In this document: positions 8,503 through 16,940 of the stretch, one piece after another
Layout: each line of letters opens with the position of its first letter
How positions within the stretch are numbered: the first letter of the stretch is position 1
Source: Nonomuraea muscovyensis
GTDB lineage: Bacteria; Actinomycetota; Actinomycetes; Streptosporangiales; Streptosporangiaceae
DNA: 64,000 nt
Reading direction: 5' to 3'
NCBI RefSeq assembly: GCF_014207745.1
Contig: NZ_JACHJB010000001.1
Span: 1,116,001-1,180,000, forward strand
The notes under the pieces: generated by a model
Databases searched by the model: none
The model's input: the letters and a program-made list of their open reading frames with translations, nothing else
What the model was told of the DNA's origin: nothing
Position numbers and translations under genes: made by a program

Positions 8503-8540
8503 CTAAGACATCGCTAACCATGCCTTAGCGCCGGCTTACC
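8503..8540. promoter_or_regulatory. Four 11-bp-spaced TA boxes upstream of the PepSY gene
   Basis: CTAAG, CTAAC, TTAGC and TTACC occur with their TA at 8504, 8515, 8526 and 8537, an exact 11-bp period. The first box matches the TAAG triplet upstream of the response regulator at 5017-5042, and the others are degenerate copies. The simplest reading is a binding array for the same OmpR-type regulator, placed 24-60 bases before the ATG at 8564. Confidence 0.5.
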
Positions 8541-8563
8541 GCCGGTCGCGGTTGTGTGGAGAC

Positions 8564-8935
8564 ATGCAGATCACGAAGAAGTTCATCATCGCCGGGACCG
8601 GAGCCGTCTTCCTCATCGCCGGCGGCAGCGCGGCCGTCGCCGCGACGGTCACCTCGGGCGAGCCCCCCAAGATCGGCGCCGAGCGAGCCCTTGAGATCGC
8701 AGGTGGTGCGGTGTCCGGCGGCTGGGTCGAGGACCTGTCGTTCGACCGGCGCGGCGCCAAGGCCGACGTGTGGGAGGTCAGCGTGGTCAAGGGCGAGGTG
8801 GAGCACGAGCTCGACATCGACGCCGCGTCCGGCAAGGTCCTGAGCAACACGATCGACCGCGACGACGACAAGACCGACGGCAAGGACGACGGGAAGGACG
8901 ACGACCGGGGCGGCGACGACCGGGACGACGACTGA
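8564..8935 (+). CDS. PepSY-domain exported protein with acidic tail
   Basis: A 123-residue protein. An N-terminal signal or anchor (basic MQITKK, then a hydrophobic stretch to about residue 27) is followed by one PepSY-like domain (about 35-95; ERALEIAGG, then WEVSV and DIDAASGKVL) and a low-complexity tail of Asp, Lys and Gly. PepSY domains act outside the membrane and often modulate peptidases or accompany two-component systems. The ATG at 8564 is chosen; a TTG at 8552 is an alternative, and the GGAG at 8558 is too close to the ATG to be a good ribosome site. The box array upstream suggests control by the response regulator at 5084. Confidence 0.78.
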   Translation: MQITKKFIIAGTGAVFLIAGGSAAVAATVTSGEPPKIGAERALEIAGGAVSGGWVEDLSFDRRGAKADVWEVSVVKGEVEHELDIDAASGKVLSNTIDRDDDKTDGKDDGKDDDRGGDDRDDD

Positions 8936-8950
8936 TCCCTCCGGGGGGAC

Positions 8951-8984
8951 AGGGCGCGGGGCCGGCGGAACGCCCCCGCGCCCT
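8951..8984. terminator. Hairpin between convergent genes, likely terminator
   Basis: An 11-bp perfect G/C stem (8951-8961 paired with 8974-8984) with a 12-base loop lies between the convergent PepSY and HNH nuclease genes. There is no T-tract, as is common in high-GC actinobacteria. It could stop transcription from either side. Confidence 0.55.
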
Positions 8985-9037
8985 CGCGCGTTCGCGGGAG
9001 TTTCGACCCCGGGGGTGCGGCCCGGGTTCCGGACGGC

Positions 9038-9712
9038 TCAGCAGGAGTCCAGGACGCGGTCCATGGCGTCCTTCTCGGCCGCGGTGACCCACAGGTCGTA
9101 CTTGGCCTTCACGTCGATCTGCCTGGCGACGTAGGCACACCGGTACGCCCGGCGCGGCGGCAGCCAGGTGGCGGCGTCGGAGTCGCTCTTCTGGCCGTTC
9201 AGCGGGCCGTCCACGGCCAGCAGGTTGAGCGGGTCGTTGGCGAACTCCTTGCGCTTGGTGGCCGTCCACTGCTGCGCGCCCTTCTGCCAGGCGTCCGACA
9301 GCGGTATCAGGTGGTCGATCTGGACCTGCGAGCTGGTGTCCTGGCCGCGTCGGAAAGCGATGGTCTTGCCGCTGTACGGGTCCTGGAGGACGCCGCTGAC
9401 CACCACGCAGTCGTGGGTGCCCGCCTTGAACTTCTCGTCGCGCAGGTCGCGCTTGAGCACGTCGTTGCGGGTGTCGCAGCCGTTGCGGTCCACGTCGGCC
9501 CAGGGGGAGCCGAACTTGTCGCGCTCGAAGCCGGTGCGCGGCGCGCGGCCCTTGACGGCCAGCTTGGCGAGCTTGTCGCGGGCCTCGCCTACGTCCGCCG
9601 TGGCCGAGGTGCCCTTCCCCTCGTCGTCCACGCCCGTCCGCGCGTCGAGCCCGCCGCAGCCGGTGAGCGCCACCACCGCGGATAGCCCAGCCAAACCCAC
9701 CCGAACTCGCAC
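9038..9712 (-). CDS. Secreted HNH-family nuclease lipoprotein (DUF1524/GmrSD C-terminal type)
   Basis: A 224-residue protein with a lipoprotein signal peptide ending in LTGC (Cys19), so it should be exported and lipid-anchored. The catalytic region has DHLIPL (Asp133-His134) followed by NDPLNLLAVDGPLNGQKSD, the degenerate HNH (DUF1524) signature of secreted actinobacterial nucleases. A pair of cysteines near 79 and 102 may form a disulfide. The GTG at 9712 is preferred because GGGAGCG lies just upstream; a TTG four codons earlier has no ribosome site. It likely hydrolyses extracellular DNA or RNA for nutrient recovery or defence. Confidence 0.85.
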   Translation of the reverse strand: MRVRVGLAGLSAVVALTGCGGLDARTGVDDEGKGTSATADVGEARDKLAKLAVKGRAPRTGFERDKFGSPWADVDRNGCDTRNDVLKRDLRDEKFKAGTHDCVVVSGVLQDPYSGKTIAFRRGQDTSSQVQIDHLIPLSDAWQKGAQQWTATKRKEFANDPLNLLAVDGPLNGQKSDSDAATWLPPRRAYRCAYVARQIDVKAKYDLWVTAAEKDAMDRVLDSC

Positions 9713-9960
9713 GACCGCTCCCAAGCTTCAGTTTTCGTAAAGTTTAGGTAGAGCACGTACCCCAGATCGGTCAAATCTCCCCTGCGGCCGTCTAACATCC
9801 CTTGGAACAAACGGGATACATCCCGGCTGGGCGGTGGCCGGAAGCGACGGAACGCCCGTTCTCCGCGCCCTTCCGGGCCCGTGCTCCGGGCTGAAGAAGC
9901 GTTTTAACCAGCGACGCGCCATCTCCGGCGCGCTCGTGTCGACTCCCTAGGCTGGGGGCG

Positions 9961-10668
9961 ATGGACCACGTCTTAGACCTCGACGAAGCGCTGCTCGACA
10001 CGCTCTCCGGCGAGGGCCCGGGCCAGCCGGGTCTCGCCGACGCGGTCGAGTGCTTCCTCATGCGGGTCGCCACCGAGGTGCCCGTCGGCGAACGTCTCGC
10101 CGGCGAATTCGACCGCGCCTGGTCAACGCGCTGGGCCGTGCCGCGACAGGGCCCGTGGGGGGAGGGAACGCCGCCCCACGCCATTCCACCAGCCGAGCCG
10201 CCCCAGCAGCCCGGATCGCCGGAGACCGGTTCACCCGAGACCGGGTGGACGGATTCCTGGTGGACCGAGACCGGGTGCACCGAGACCGGGTGCACGGAGA
10301 CCTGGCGGACCGAGACCTGGCGGACCGAGACCGGGTGGACGGAGACGGGACCACCGGAGATCGGGGTGCCCGAGGTCTGGGTGCCCGAGACCGGGTCTCC
10401 CGATGACGCCGGGTCGTTGCCCGCCGGAAGTCCGCCGCGGGAGACCGGACAGCAGCAGGATGCCGCGCCGCCGGCGCGCCCACAGGCGACGCCCGCCGAG
10501 GGCGAGCCCGCCGTGCTCGCGCACGCCCTACCGCCGTCGTCCGGCCGGCCCGCGCAGCAGGTGACGCCCCGCGAGGCCGGTTCCGGCCTGCACCACGCCC
10601 GGCCGGACCACCACGCACGCTCCGAGTACTTATTACGCAGCCGGTGGCCGTCGGACGACCACCAGTGA
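9961..10668 (+). CDS. Hypothetical protein with pentapeptide TETGx tandem repeats
   Basis: A 235-residue predicted protein. The first ~58 residues look like a small soluble domain (acidic, helical, including LADAVECFLMRVATEV and GEFDRAWSTRW). Residues 87-146 are twelve tandem five-residue repeats of the type (P/T)-E-T-(G/W)-x, several carrying Cys, Trp or Arg at the fifth position. The rest is a Pro/Ala-rich tail. No signal peptide or membrane segment is seen. A -10-like TAGGCT just before the ATG suggests a leaderless transcript. I recognise no family. The N-terminus looks genuinely coding; the C-terminal half is low complexity and could vary between strains. Confidence 0.5.
   Translation: MDHVLDLDEALLDTLSGEGPGQPGLADAVECFLMRVATEVPVGERLAGEFDRAWSTRWAVPRQGPWGEGTPPHAIPPAEPPQQPGSPETGSPETGWTDSWWTETGCTETGCTETWRTETWRTETGWTETGPPEIGVPEVWVPETGSPDDAGSLPAGSPPRETGQQQDAAPPARPQATPAEGEPAVLAHALPPSSGRPAQQVTPREAGSGLHHARPDHHARSEYLLRSRWPSDDHQ
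10219..10398. repeat. 15-bp tandem repeat (12 units) encoding a pentapeptide array
   Basis: Twelve in-frame 15-bp units, most built on GAGACCGGG or a close variant, run without gaps. They encode residues 87-146 of the gene at 9961. Neighbouring units are nearly identical at the DNA level (10264-10338), which points to recent slippage-type expansion. Confidence 0.75.
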
Positions 10669-10865
10669 CGCCGCGCCCACGACCTGGGCCGGCCACGACC
10701 GCCGCGGCCGGCACCCGGCCGACCCCCGCCGCGGTGCGGCGTCCGTTCGGCGGTGCGCCGCGACCTGCGCCACGCCCTGTCGCCGGCTCGACCCGGCCCG
10801 GGCGGCGCCTGGATACAGACATCACAGACCGCCCCTCCTCAGGGACGGCCTGCACGGCGGGAAGG

Positions 10866-11228
10866 TCAGGAACGCCCGTAGGCGTCTTCGAGCCGCTCGA
10901 TGTCGTCCTCGTCGAAGTGCCCGAAGGCGATCTCCAGGATGCGGGCGGCCGGGCCCGAGGAGCTGAGGCGGTGGGTCTGGCCACGCCGGATGAGGATCCT
11001 GTCGCCCACCTCGGGCTCGATGCGCCGGTCGGCCACCTCGAAGACGAGGCCCGGGTCCAGGGCCACCCACAGCTCGTCGCGGTGCTCGTGGCGCTGCAGG
11101 CTGAGGCGCTGCCCCGGCAGGACGTCGATGATCTTGACTGTGGACGTCTCGTTGAGCGTGAACCGCTCGAAACCGCCCCACGGCCGCTCGTCGCGGATCA
11201 CAGCGGCCAGCCTGTCGATGTCCTGCAT
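10866..11228 (-). CDS. Mannose-6-phosphate isomerase-type cupin protein
   Basis: A 120-residue single-domain cupin. The region around PGQRLSLQRHEHRDELW gives the His-x-His and Glu ligands of cupin motif 1, and GQTHRLSS supplies the motif 2 His, so a divalent metal site is likely. This matches the stand-alone C-terminal domain of type II phosphomannose isomerases. The ATG at 11228 is preceded by GGAGGGG at good spacing; an in-frame GTG four codons earlier is less likely. It could isomerise mannose-6-phosphate or act on a related sugar. No pathway partner is adjacent. Confidence 0.82.
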   Translation of the reverse strand: MQDIDRLAAVIRDERPWGGFERFTLNETSTVKIIDVLPGQRLSLQRHEHRDELWVALDPGLVFEVADRRIEPEVGDRILIRRGQTHRLSSSGPAARILEIAFGHFDEDDIERLEDAYGRS

Positions 11229-11432
11229 CGTCCCCTCCACGTCTGTCCTGCCGGTCTGTCTGCTGCGTGCCTGTCTGATGCGTTGACACGCGGACGAACC
11301 CGGGCAAGGTCACGGTCAACGCCGCAAGCTATCAGGTGATCGGCACCCGGCTCCCACGGGGAGCGGCACTCCGGTCACGCGCACGACCGGAACGGGGCCG
11401 GGACGGTATCGCCCCGGCCGCTCCCACCCGTG

Positions 11433-13709
11433 CTACAGGCCGTACTCCTTGACGATGCGCTCGTGCCGCTCGACCTCGACGTCCACCTCGCGGGCCAGGT
11501 CGAGCCAGGCCAGCGGGTGTGACCACCGCTCGGTGGCGTCGTCGAGCAGGGCGTCGACCTCGACCGCCGAGACGTCGGGCGGCACCGCGACCCAGCCGAA
11601 CACGCCCGGCAGCGGCTCGCCCGTCGTCGGGTGGGTGATCTGGTAGTTCTCGTCGCTGTAGACCCACATGGGCCACCCGCGCTCGGCCATCACCTCGGTG
11701 AACTCGGCCCAGTCGGACTCGTTCGGCGCGGCGCCGTCGAAGAAGTAGCTGGTGTAGCCGCCTGGCCGCAGGATGCGCACCGCGGCGAACGGCGGCACGA
11801 AGCTCTGCTGCTCCTGCGGGTCGTCGGGCACCGGCTCCAGGAGCTGCGGGTCGAAGACGACGAGGTCGCCGGCGTTGTAGTCCATGCCGCGCGGCTGCGG
11901 CAGGGCCAGCCGGGCGGTGGCGGGGCCGGTGCGGATGGACAGCACCTGACGCTGGCCGCCGTCGGGCGCGGGCAGGATGACCCGGATGAGGCCCATCTCC
12001 TCCTCGATCGGGCCCTCGGTCGACTTGATCGGCATGCCGATCTTGGCGGCGCCCTTGCGCACGGTGTCCCAGTCCTCGGCCGAGGTGGCCATGACGATCA
12101 TGCGCCAGACGTCCTCCTCGGTGAGCTCGTCGATGATCTCGGCGAGCACCTGGGCGCCCCTGGCGTTGTCGTCGAGCTGCTGGGCGGCGCCGGAGACCAG
12201 GCGGCGGGCGTCGAGGCCGGCCCCGGCCGCCAGCGCGTGCTCGGCCTCGTCCAGCGCCTGCTGCCAGCGCTCACGGGCGCTGTGCAGGCGGGCCAGCGCG
12301 AGATGCTGCTGGTCGTGCGGCAGCATCGCGGCGAACTGCTCCAGCCGCTCGTCCTGGCGGGCCTCGACCAGCAGCGTGGTCAGGTAGGCCAGGTCCTCGG
12401 GGGCGGCGGAGGCCACCTCGCCGGAGTCGACCAGCAGCTTCCAGTAGAGGTCGACGCCGGTCGCCGGGTAGCCGAGGTAGCCGAGCGTCGTGGTGTGGCG
12501 GCGCGTGGTCTCCAGGTCCTGGCCCGACAGGGGGGCCAGCCAGCCGGCCCACCGCTCGGGGTCGGCGTTGTGGCCGTCGGCGGCGTCGAAGTAGGCGACA
12601 CGCTCCTCGACCGGCCCGGGGGCCTCGGGCTCGGGGGTGGCGTCGGCCGCGGCGCGCAGGGCGGCGATCTGCTCGGCCACACCGGAGGCGTCGCGCAGCT
12701 CGGCGGTGCCGGACTCGGCCAGGTCGGCCAGCAGCCTGGCCTGCCAGATGCCCTGGCGGGCGAGGGCGAGCTCGCCGGCGACCAGGGCCAGCTCGACCCG
12801 GGCGCGGTAGCCGCCCATGGTGGCGAAGTAGTCGATCCACTGGCGCAGCACACGGCCGAGCTGCCAGGTGTTGGTGATCTGGGAGGAGCCCGCCAGCAGG
12901 CGGACGGCCTGCGACCACTCCACCCAGGAGCGGGGGTGCTCACCCACCACGTCGAGGTCGGGCAGCGCGTCGACGGCCTCGGCGACGCGGCCGAGAGTGG
13001 CGAGGATGAGCGCCCTGCGCACGCCGTCGCGGCGGGCCTTGGCCACCGGGTCGTCGGCCTGGAAGTCGGCCGCCGCCTGCAGCGCGCTCAGCGCGTCCTC
13101 GGCGCGGCCCGCGGCGAGCAGCGCGCGGGCGCTCTCGGCGCCGAGCTCCCAGCTCGCCTGGCGGCCGGCACCGGTGAGCGCCTCGACGGCGGACTCGGCG
13201 TAGGCGACGGCGTCGCCGGGCCGGCCCGCGTCGACGAGGGCGGCGACGTGCTGGGTGACGAGGCCGGTGTAGGCGGGATCGGCCGGCGTGAGGCCCTCGA
13301 TGACGGCGGCCAGCGTCTCCAGCCGCTCCGTGGCGTAGCCGGAGCCGTCGGTGTTGGCCCAGGCCAGGGCGAGCGTCTCGACGGCGGCCGGAGCGGCCGG
13401 GCAGTCGCGCACGTCTTCGCGCTGGGCGAACGCCAGGAGCTGCTCGGCGTCGTCGATGGCGACGGCGCCCTGGGCGCGGTCGCCGACGCGGCCGACCAGG
13501 TGCCAGTAGCGGGCGTAGAACTCGAGCCAGGGCAGCTCCAGCGCCTCCGCCTGCTGGGCGATGGCGGGGGCCATCACGTCCAACTGCGGGTAACGACCCT
13601 CGTAGGCCTGCGCGGGAAGGTCTCCCAGCGCCATGGCGAGGCCCACGTTGCCCGCCTCAGAAAGCTGCTGCTGGGTTTCGCCGACCCAGGCCCAGATGTC
13701 CACGTCCAT
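11433..13709 (-). CDS. Large tetratricopeptide-repeat protein
   Basis: A 758-residue cytosolic protein. Most of its length is alpha-helical repeats rich in Ala, Leu, Glu and Arg with the spacing of tetratricopeptide-like hairpins (for example around ALEALEDALSALQAAADF-type helices at residues 200-260). The last ~170 residues form a distinct domain with many Trp and Pro, including FGWVAVPPDVSAVEVD. No enzymatic motif or membrane segment is visible, so a scaffold or regulatory role is likely. The ATG at 13709 was chosen; a TTG at 13745 would overlap the preceding gene. It lies 19 bases after the SCO6745-like gene on the same strand. Confidence 0.75.
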   Translation of the reverse strand: MDVDIWAWVGETQQQLSEAGNVGLAMALGDLPAQAYEGRYPQLDVMAPAIAQQAEALELPWLEFYARYWHLVGRVGDRAQGAVAIDDAEQLLAFAQREDVRDCPAAPAAVETLALAWANTDGSGYATERLETLAAVIEGLTPADPAYTGLVTQHVAALVDAGRPGDAVAYAESAVEALTGAGRQASWELGAESARALLAAGRAEDALSALQAAADFQADDPVAKARRDGVRRALILATLGRVAEAVDALPDLDVVGEHPRSWVEWSQAVRLLAGSSQITNTWQLGRVLRQWIDYFATMGGYRARVELALVAGELALARQGIWQARLLADLAESGTAELRDASGVAEQIAALRAAADATPEPEAPGPVEERVAYFDAADGHNADPERWAGWLAPLSGQDLETTRRHTTTLGYLGYPATGVDLYWKLLVDSGEVASAAPEDLAYLTTLLVEARQDERLEQFAAMLPHDQQHLALARLHSARERWQQALDEAEHALAAGAGLDARRLVSGAAQQLDDNARGAQVLAEIIDELTEEDVWRMIVMATSAEDWDTVRKGAAKIGMPIKSTEGPIEEEMGLIRVILPAPDGGQRQVLSIRTGPATARLALPQPRGMDYNAGDLVVFDPQLLEPVPDDPQEQQSFVPPFAAVRILRPGGYTSYFFDGAAPNESDWAEFTEVMAERGWPMWVYSDENYQITHPTTGEPLPGVFGWVAVPPDVSAVEVDALLDDATERWSHPLAWLDLAREVDVEVERHERIVKEYGL

Positions 13710-13728
13710 GGCACGCCAGTCTGCCAGG

Positions 13729-14484
13729 TCAATGAGCCTGCCCAAAACGCAGAAGCTCGATGAGCTCGTCCGATTCGTGGTCGTTAAGCACCGAAAACAC
13801 CTCTGCCGAGAGATCGTCCGTAGTCTCCTCCACGGCCGCGCGGCGCGCGATCATCTCGGGGCCGGGCCGTTCGTACGGCTGCGGCCACTGGAAGAACCTG
13901 GCGATCGTCTCACCGGCGGCATCGCCGAACGGGGTGCCGCTGTGGTCGGCCGCGAGAATGGCCTCCAGCGGCCGGAGCCCGGCGGCCACCACCGCGTTGG
14001 CGTGCAGCCCGCCGCGCAGCTCGCGCAGGACGTGCATGAGCTGTGTGGCCCGGGCGGGCGGGTCATCGGGCAGGGGAACGGCCCGCCAGCCGGCGAACAG
14101 CGGCGCTCCGACGGAGGAGGCTCGCCGGACGACCGGTTCGAGCAGCTCGGCGAGCCGGGCGCAGCCCTCGTGGCCGCCGAGCCTGCGCCGCCCCCACTCG
14201 TGGCAGGCCCCGGCGTACAGCTCGACGGCCTGCTCCACGGGCAGCTTGCGCCCGCCGTTCCAGCTCTCCTCGACGTGCGCGGGCGGGAAGAAGACGGCGG
14301 CCGAGACGACCACGTCGGCGTCACACTCGCCGAGCACGCCGCACCTACCGCGGAAGTACAGCTCGCGGGGGCCGAGACCGTGCCGCTCGCACAGCGCCTT
14401 GGCCTCCCGCGAGACCATGAAGCCGCCGCCGTAGCGGCCGATCGGCCCCTTGGCCAGGCGTGCGGTGGTGCGTGGGTCTGCCAT
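13729..14484 (-). CDS. SCO6745-like family protein
   Basis: A 251-residue protein. The N-terminal GRYGGGFM and RGRCGVLGECDADVV segments, the FFPP that follows, and the central LFAGWRAVPLPDDPPARATQL region closely resemble actinobacterial SCO6745-family proteins, a group of unknown function with a helical fold. The ATG at 14484 follows a clear GAGAGGGG ribosome site. It probably shares a transcript with the TPR protein 19 bases downstream. No catalytic residues can be assigned. Confidence 0.75.
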   Translation of the reverse strand: MADPRTTARLAKGPIGRYGGGFMVSREAKALCERHGLGPRELYFRGRCGVLGECDADVVVSAAVFFPPAHVEESWNGGRKLPVEQAVELYAGACHEWGRRRLGGHEGCARLAELLEPVVRRASSVGAPLFAGWRAVPLPDDPPARATQLMHVLRELRGGLHANAVVAAGLRPLEAILAADHSGTPFGDAAGETIARFFQWPQPYERPGPEMIARRAAVEETTDDLSAEVFSVLNDHESDELIELLRFGQAH

Positions 14485-14535
14485 GTCCAACCCCTCTCGG
14501 TTCGGAAAGCAGACCCAGAATCCCTCAGGAGAACA

Positions 14536-15348
14536 TCATTCTGCAAGCCTCAGTTCGCCGTCCGCGACGATGACCGCCGGGCCGGACAGGTAGCTGGTGC
14601 GCTCGTCCAGCGTGACGCCGAGCGTGCCGCCCGGCACCTCGATGGTCCAGGTGCCCGTCGTCTCCTCGCACAGGGCGGCGGCGGCCACGGCCGTCGCGAT
14701 GGCGCCGGTGCCGCACGAGCGGGTCTCGCCGGAGCCCCGCTCGTACACGCGCATGACCGCCCGGGCGGGGCCGACCGCGTTGAACAGCTCGATGTTGACG
14801 CCCCCCGGGAAGATCCCCGGGTCGAAGCCGGGCTGGTGGGTGAGGTCGAGTTGGGTGACCGGGTCGCCGATGGCACAGGCGAGGTGGGGGTTGCCCATGT
14901 CGACGTGCAGGCCCTCGTAGTCCTGGCCGGCGACGGTGGTGAGGCTGCGGCCGTGCACGACCGGCTTGCCCATGTCGACGGTCACGTCGCCCGAGACGTC
15001 GAGGCGCACCCTGCGCAGGCCGCCCCTGGTCGCCACGGCGAACTCGCCCGGCTCGGCCAGGCCCGCCTCGACGAGGTAGCGGGCGAAGACCCGCATGCCG
15101 TTGCCGCACATCTCGGCCATGCTGCCGTCGGCGTTGCGGTAGTCCATGAACCACTCGGCCTCGCCGGCCTGCTCGGAGACCTCCGGACTCAGCTTGGCGC
15201 GTACGACGCGCAGCACGCCGTCGGCGCCGATGCCGGCCCTCCTGTCGCAGATCCGGGCGACGATCGAGCCGGACAGGTCCAGCTCGCCGTCGGGGTCGGG
15301 GAGGATGACGAAGTCGTTCTCGGTGCCGTGGCCCTTCAAAAACCGCAT
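14536..15348 (-). CDS. dapF: Diaminopimelate epimerase
   Basis: A 270-residue enzyme that converts LL- to meso-diaminopimelate in the lysine and peptidoglycan precursor pathway in the cytosol. Both active-site cysteines are present: Cys81 in MCGNGMR and Cys212 in RSCGTGA. The N-terminal KGHGTENDFV motif is also conserved. The length matches the family. It starts only nine bases after the miaA stop, so miaA and dapF form an operon, the usual actinobacterial arrangement. Confidence 0.96.
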   Translation of the reverse strand: MRFLKGHGTENDFVILPDPDGELDLSGSIVARICDRRAGIGADGVLRVVRAKLSPEVSEQAGEAEWFMDYRNADGSMAEMCGNGMRVFARYLVEAGLAEPGEFAVATRGGLRRVRLDVSGDVTVDMGKPVVHGRSLTTVAGQDYEGLHVDMGNPHLACAIGDPVTQLDLTHQPGFDPGIFPGGVNIELFNAVGPARAVMRVYERGSGETRSCGTGAIATAVAAAALCEETTGTWTIEVPGGTLGVTLDERTSYLSGPAVIVADGELRLAE

Positions 15349-15357
15349 CTTCGCATG

Positions 15358-16260
15358 CTATCCACCCGCTCGGCCGGCAATCTCCGCGAGGGAGCGCTCC
15401 AGCAGGTCCGGGGCGTCGTACGGCAGCCAGCGCACCCGCGGATCACGGCGGAACCACGACTCCTGGCGGCGGGCGAAGCGCCGGGTCGCCCTGACGGTCT
15501 CCTCGACCGCCTGCTCCTCCGTCCACTCCCCCGCCAGGAAGCGCAGCACCTGGGCGTACCCCAGGGCGCGGGAGGCCGTGCGGCCCTCGGCCAGCCCCTG
15601 CCCGAGCAGCGACCGCACCTCCTCGACCAGCCCCGCCGCCCACATCCGCTCGACCCGGACGGCGATCCGCTCGTCCAGCTCCGGCCGCGGCACCCGCAGC
15701 CCGATCTGGACGCTCGGACAGACCGCCTCGTAGGAGGGCATGGTCGCCGAGAACGGCCGCCCGGACAGCTCGATGACCTCCAGGGCGCGCACGATGCGCC
15801 GGCCGTTGCTGGGCAGGATCGCCGCGGCGGCGGCCGGATCGCGCTCTCGCAGCCGCTCGTACAGGGGGGCCGGACCGGTCTCCGCCAGCTCGGTCTCCAG
15901 CCGCTCCCTGATCGCGGGGTCGGTGCCGGGGAACTCCAGGTCGTCGATGGCCGCCCGGACGTACAGGCCGCTCCCCCCGACGAGCACGGGCACGGCGACG
16001 GCGTCGAGCAGCGGCCTGACCAGCTTCTGGTACTCGGCCACGCTGGCCGTCACCGTGACGTCCCAGATGTCGAGCAGATGGTGGGGCACCCCGCGCCGCT
16101 CGGCGAGGGTCAGCTTGGCCGTGCCGATGTCCATGCCCCGGTAGAGCTGCATGGAGTCGGCGTTGACGCATTCGCCCCCCAGGCGGAGGGCGAGGTCCAC
16201 GGCGAGGTCGGACTTTCCGGCCGCGGTGGGCCCCACGACGGCGATGACTGGCTGGCGCAC
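15358..16260 (-). CDS. miaA: tRNA dimethylallyltransferase MiaA
   Basis: A 300-residue enzyme that transfers a dimethylallyl group to N6 of adenosine 37 in tRNAs reading UNN codons. The P-loop GPTAAGKS (residues 10-17), the DSMQLYRGMDIGTAK motif, GGSGLYVRA and the C-terminal RRFARRQESWFRRD segment are all present. The GTG at 16260 is the only start that puts the P-loop at the family's usual position; there is no obvious ribosome site, so a leaderless transcript is possible. MiaB, which adds the methylthio group to the MiaA product, is encoded at 22.5-24 kb. Confidence 0.95.
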   Translation of the reverse strand: MRQPVIAVVGPTAAGKSDLAVDLALRLGGECVNADSMQLYRGMDIGTAKLTLAERRGVPHHLLDIWDVTVTASVAEYQKLVRPLLDAVAVPVLVGGSGLYVRAAIDDLEFPGTDPAIRERLETELAETGPAPLYERLRERDPAAAAAILPSNGRRIVRALEVIELSGRPFSATMPSYEAVCPSVQIGLRVPRPELDERIAVRVERMWAAGLVEEVRSLLGQGLAEGRTASRALGYAQVLRFLAGEWTEEQAVEETVRATRRFARRQESWFRRDPRVRWLPYDAPDLLERSLAEIAGRAGG

Positions 16261-16429
16261 ACCGACAAGTGTGTCAACACTCCGGGTATGGATGGACGCA
16301 CGGCACCCCTGGCGCCGGTCGGGGGCGCCGGTCGGGGGCGCCGAGAGAGGGCATGCGCGGGCGTGCCCGGGACCGCGTCGACGGCCACGACGGCCGGCCA
16401 CCGGCTGACCGCCGCCGGTCGACCGGTGG

Positions 16430-16939
16430 TCACAGATCGAGAAGCGTCGGCTGCAGGTAGCCCTCGTGGGTGAGCAGCCAGCGCTTCGTCTCGACACCCT
16501 CGCCGCCGCTGAAGCCGCCCAGGCCGTTGCCCGCGATCACGCGGTGGCAGGGCACCACGATCGGGATGGGGTTGGAGCCCATGATGGAGCCGATCCCGCG
16601 CGCCGGGACGGTGGAGCCGCTGCGGGTGGCCAGCTCGCCGTAGGTGACGGCCGTGCCGTACGGGACCCGGTGCAAAGCCTGGAGCACCAGGCGCCGGGTG
16701 CCCGAGGTGAGCCGCCAGTCGATGGGCGTCTCGAACACCCGCAGCTCGCCCGCGAAATAATCGTCGAGCTCGGCGACGACCGAAGCCGTACGATCCGGGT
16801 CATGAACCTCTGCCAGGCCGAGGCGCCCGCCCAGGCGCTCCCGGGACCCCCACCCGGAGGCCACCAGCCCCTCCTCGGTGACGGCCAGCGTGAACGGCCC
16901 CACCGGCGTCGGCACCTCGGCGTACGCGACCGTGGTCAT
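16430..16939 (-). CDS. ogt: Methylated-DNA-protein cysteine methyltransferase
   Basis: A 169-residue suicide DNA repair protein that removes alkyl groups from O6-methylguanine. The active-site motif PCHRVI holds Cys131, and the helix-turn-helix region with the arginine finger ([10 protein letters not shown], then [10 protein letters not shown]) precedes it. The length matches Ogt-type proteins without an Ada domain. Two adjacent ATGs (16942 and 16939) are possible; AGAGG lies five bases before the second, which I use. The start codon region overlaps that of the divergent rnz gene, so no separate intergenic promoter exists. Confidence 0.93.
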   Translation of the reverse strand: MTTVAYAEVPTPVGPFTLAVTEEGLVASGWGSRERLGGRLGLAEVHDPDRTASVVAELDDYFAGELRVFETPIDWRLTSGTRRLVLQALHRVPYGTAVTYGELATRSGSTVPARGIGSIMGSNPIPIVVPCHRVIAGNGLGGFSGGEGVETKRWLLTHEGYLQPTLLDL

Positions 16940-16940
16940 C

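Noticed and set aside
11631..13763. 710-codon open frame on the plus strand
   Set aside because: Antisense shadow of the TPR gene; no ribosome site and no recognisable domain.
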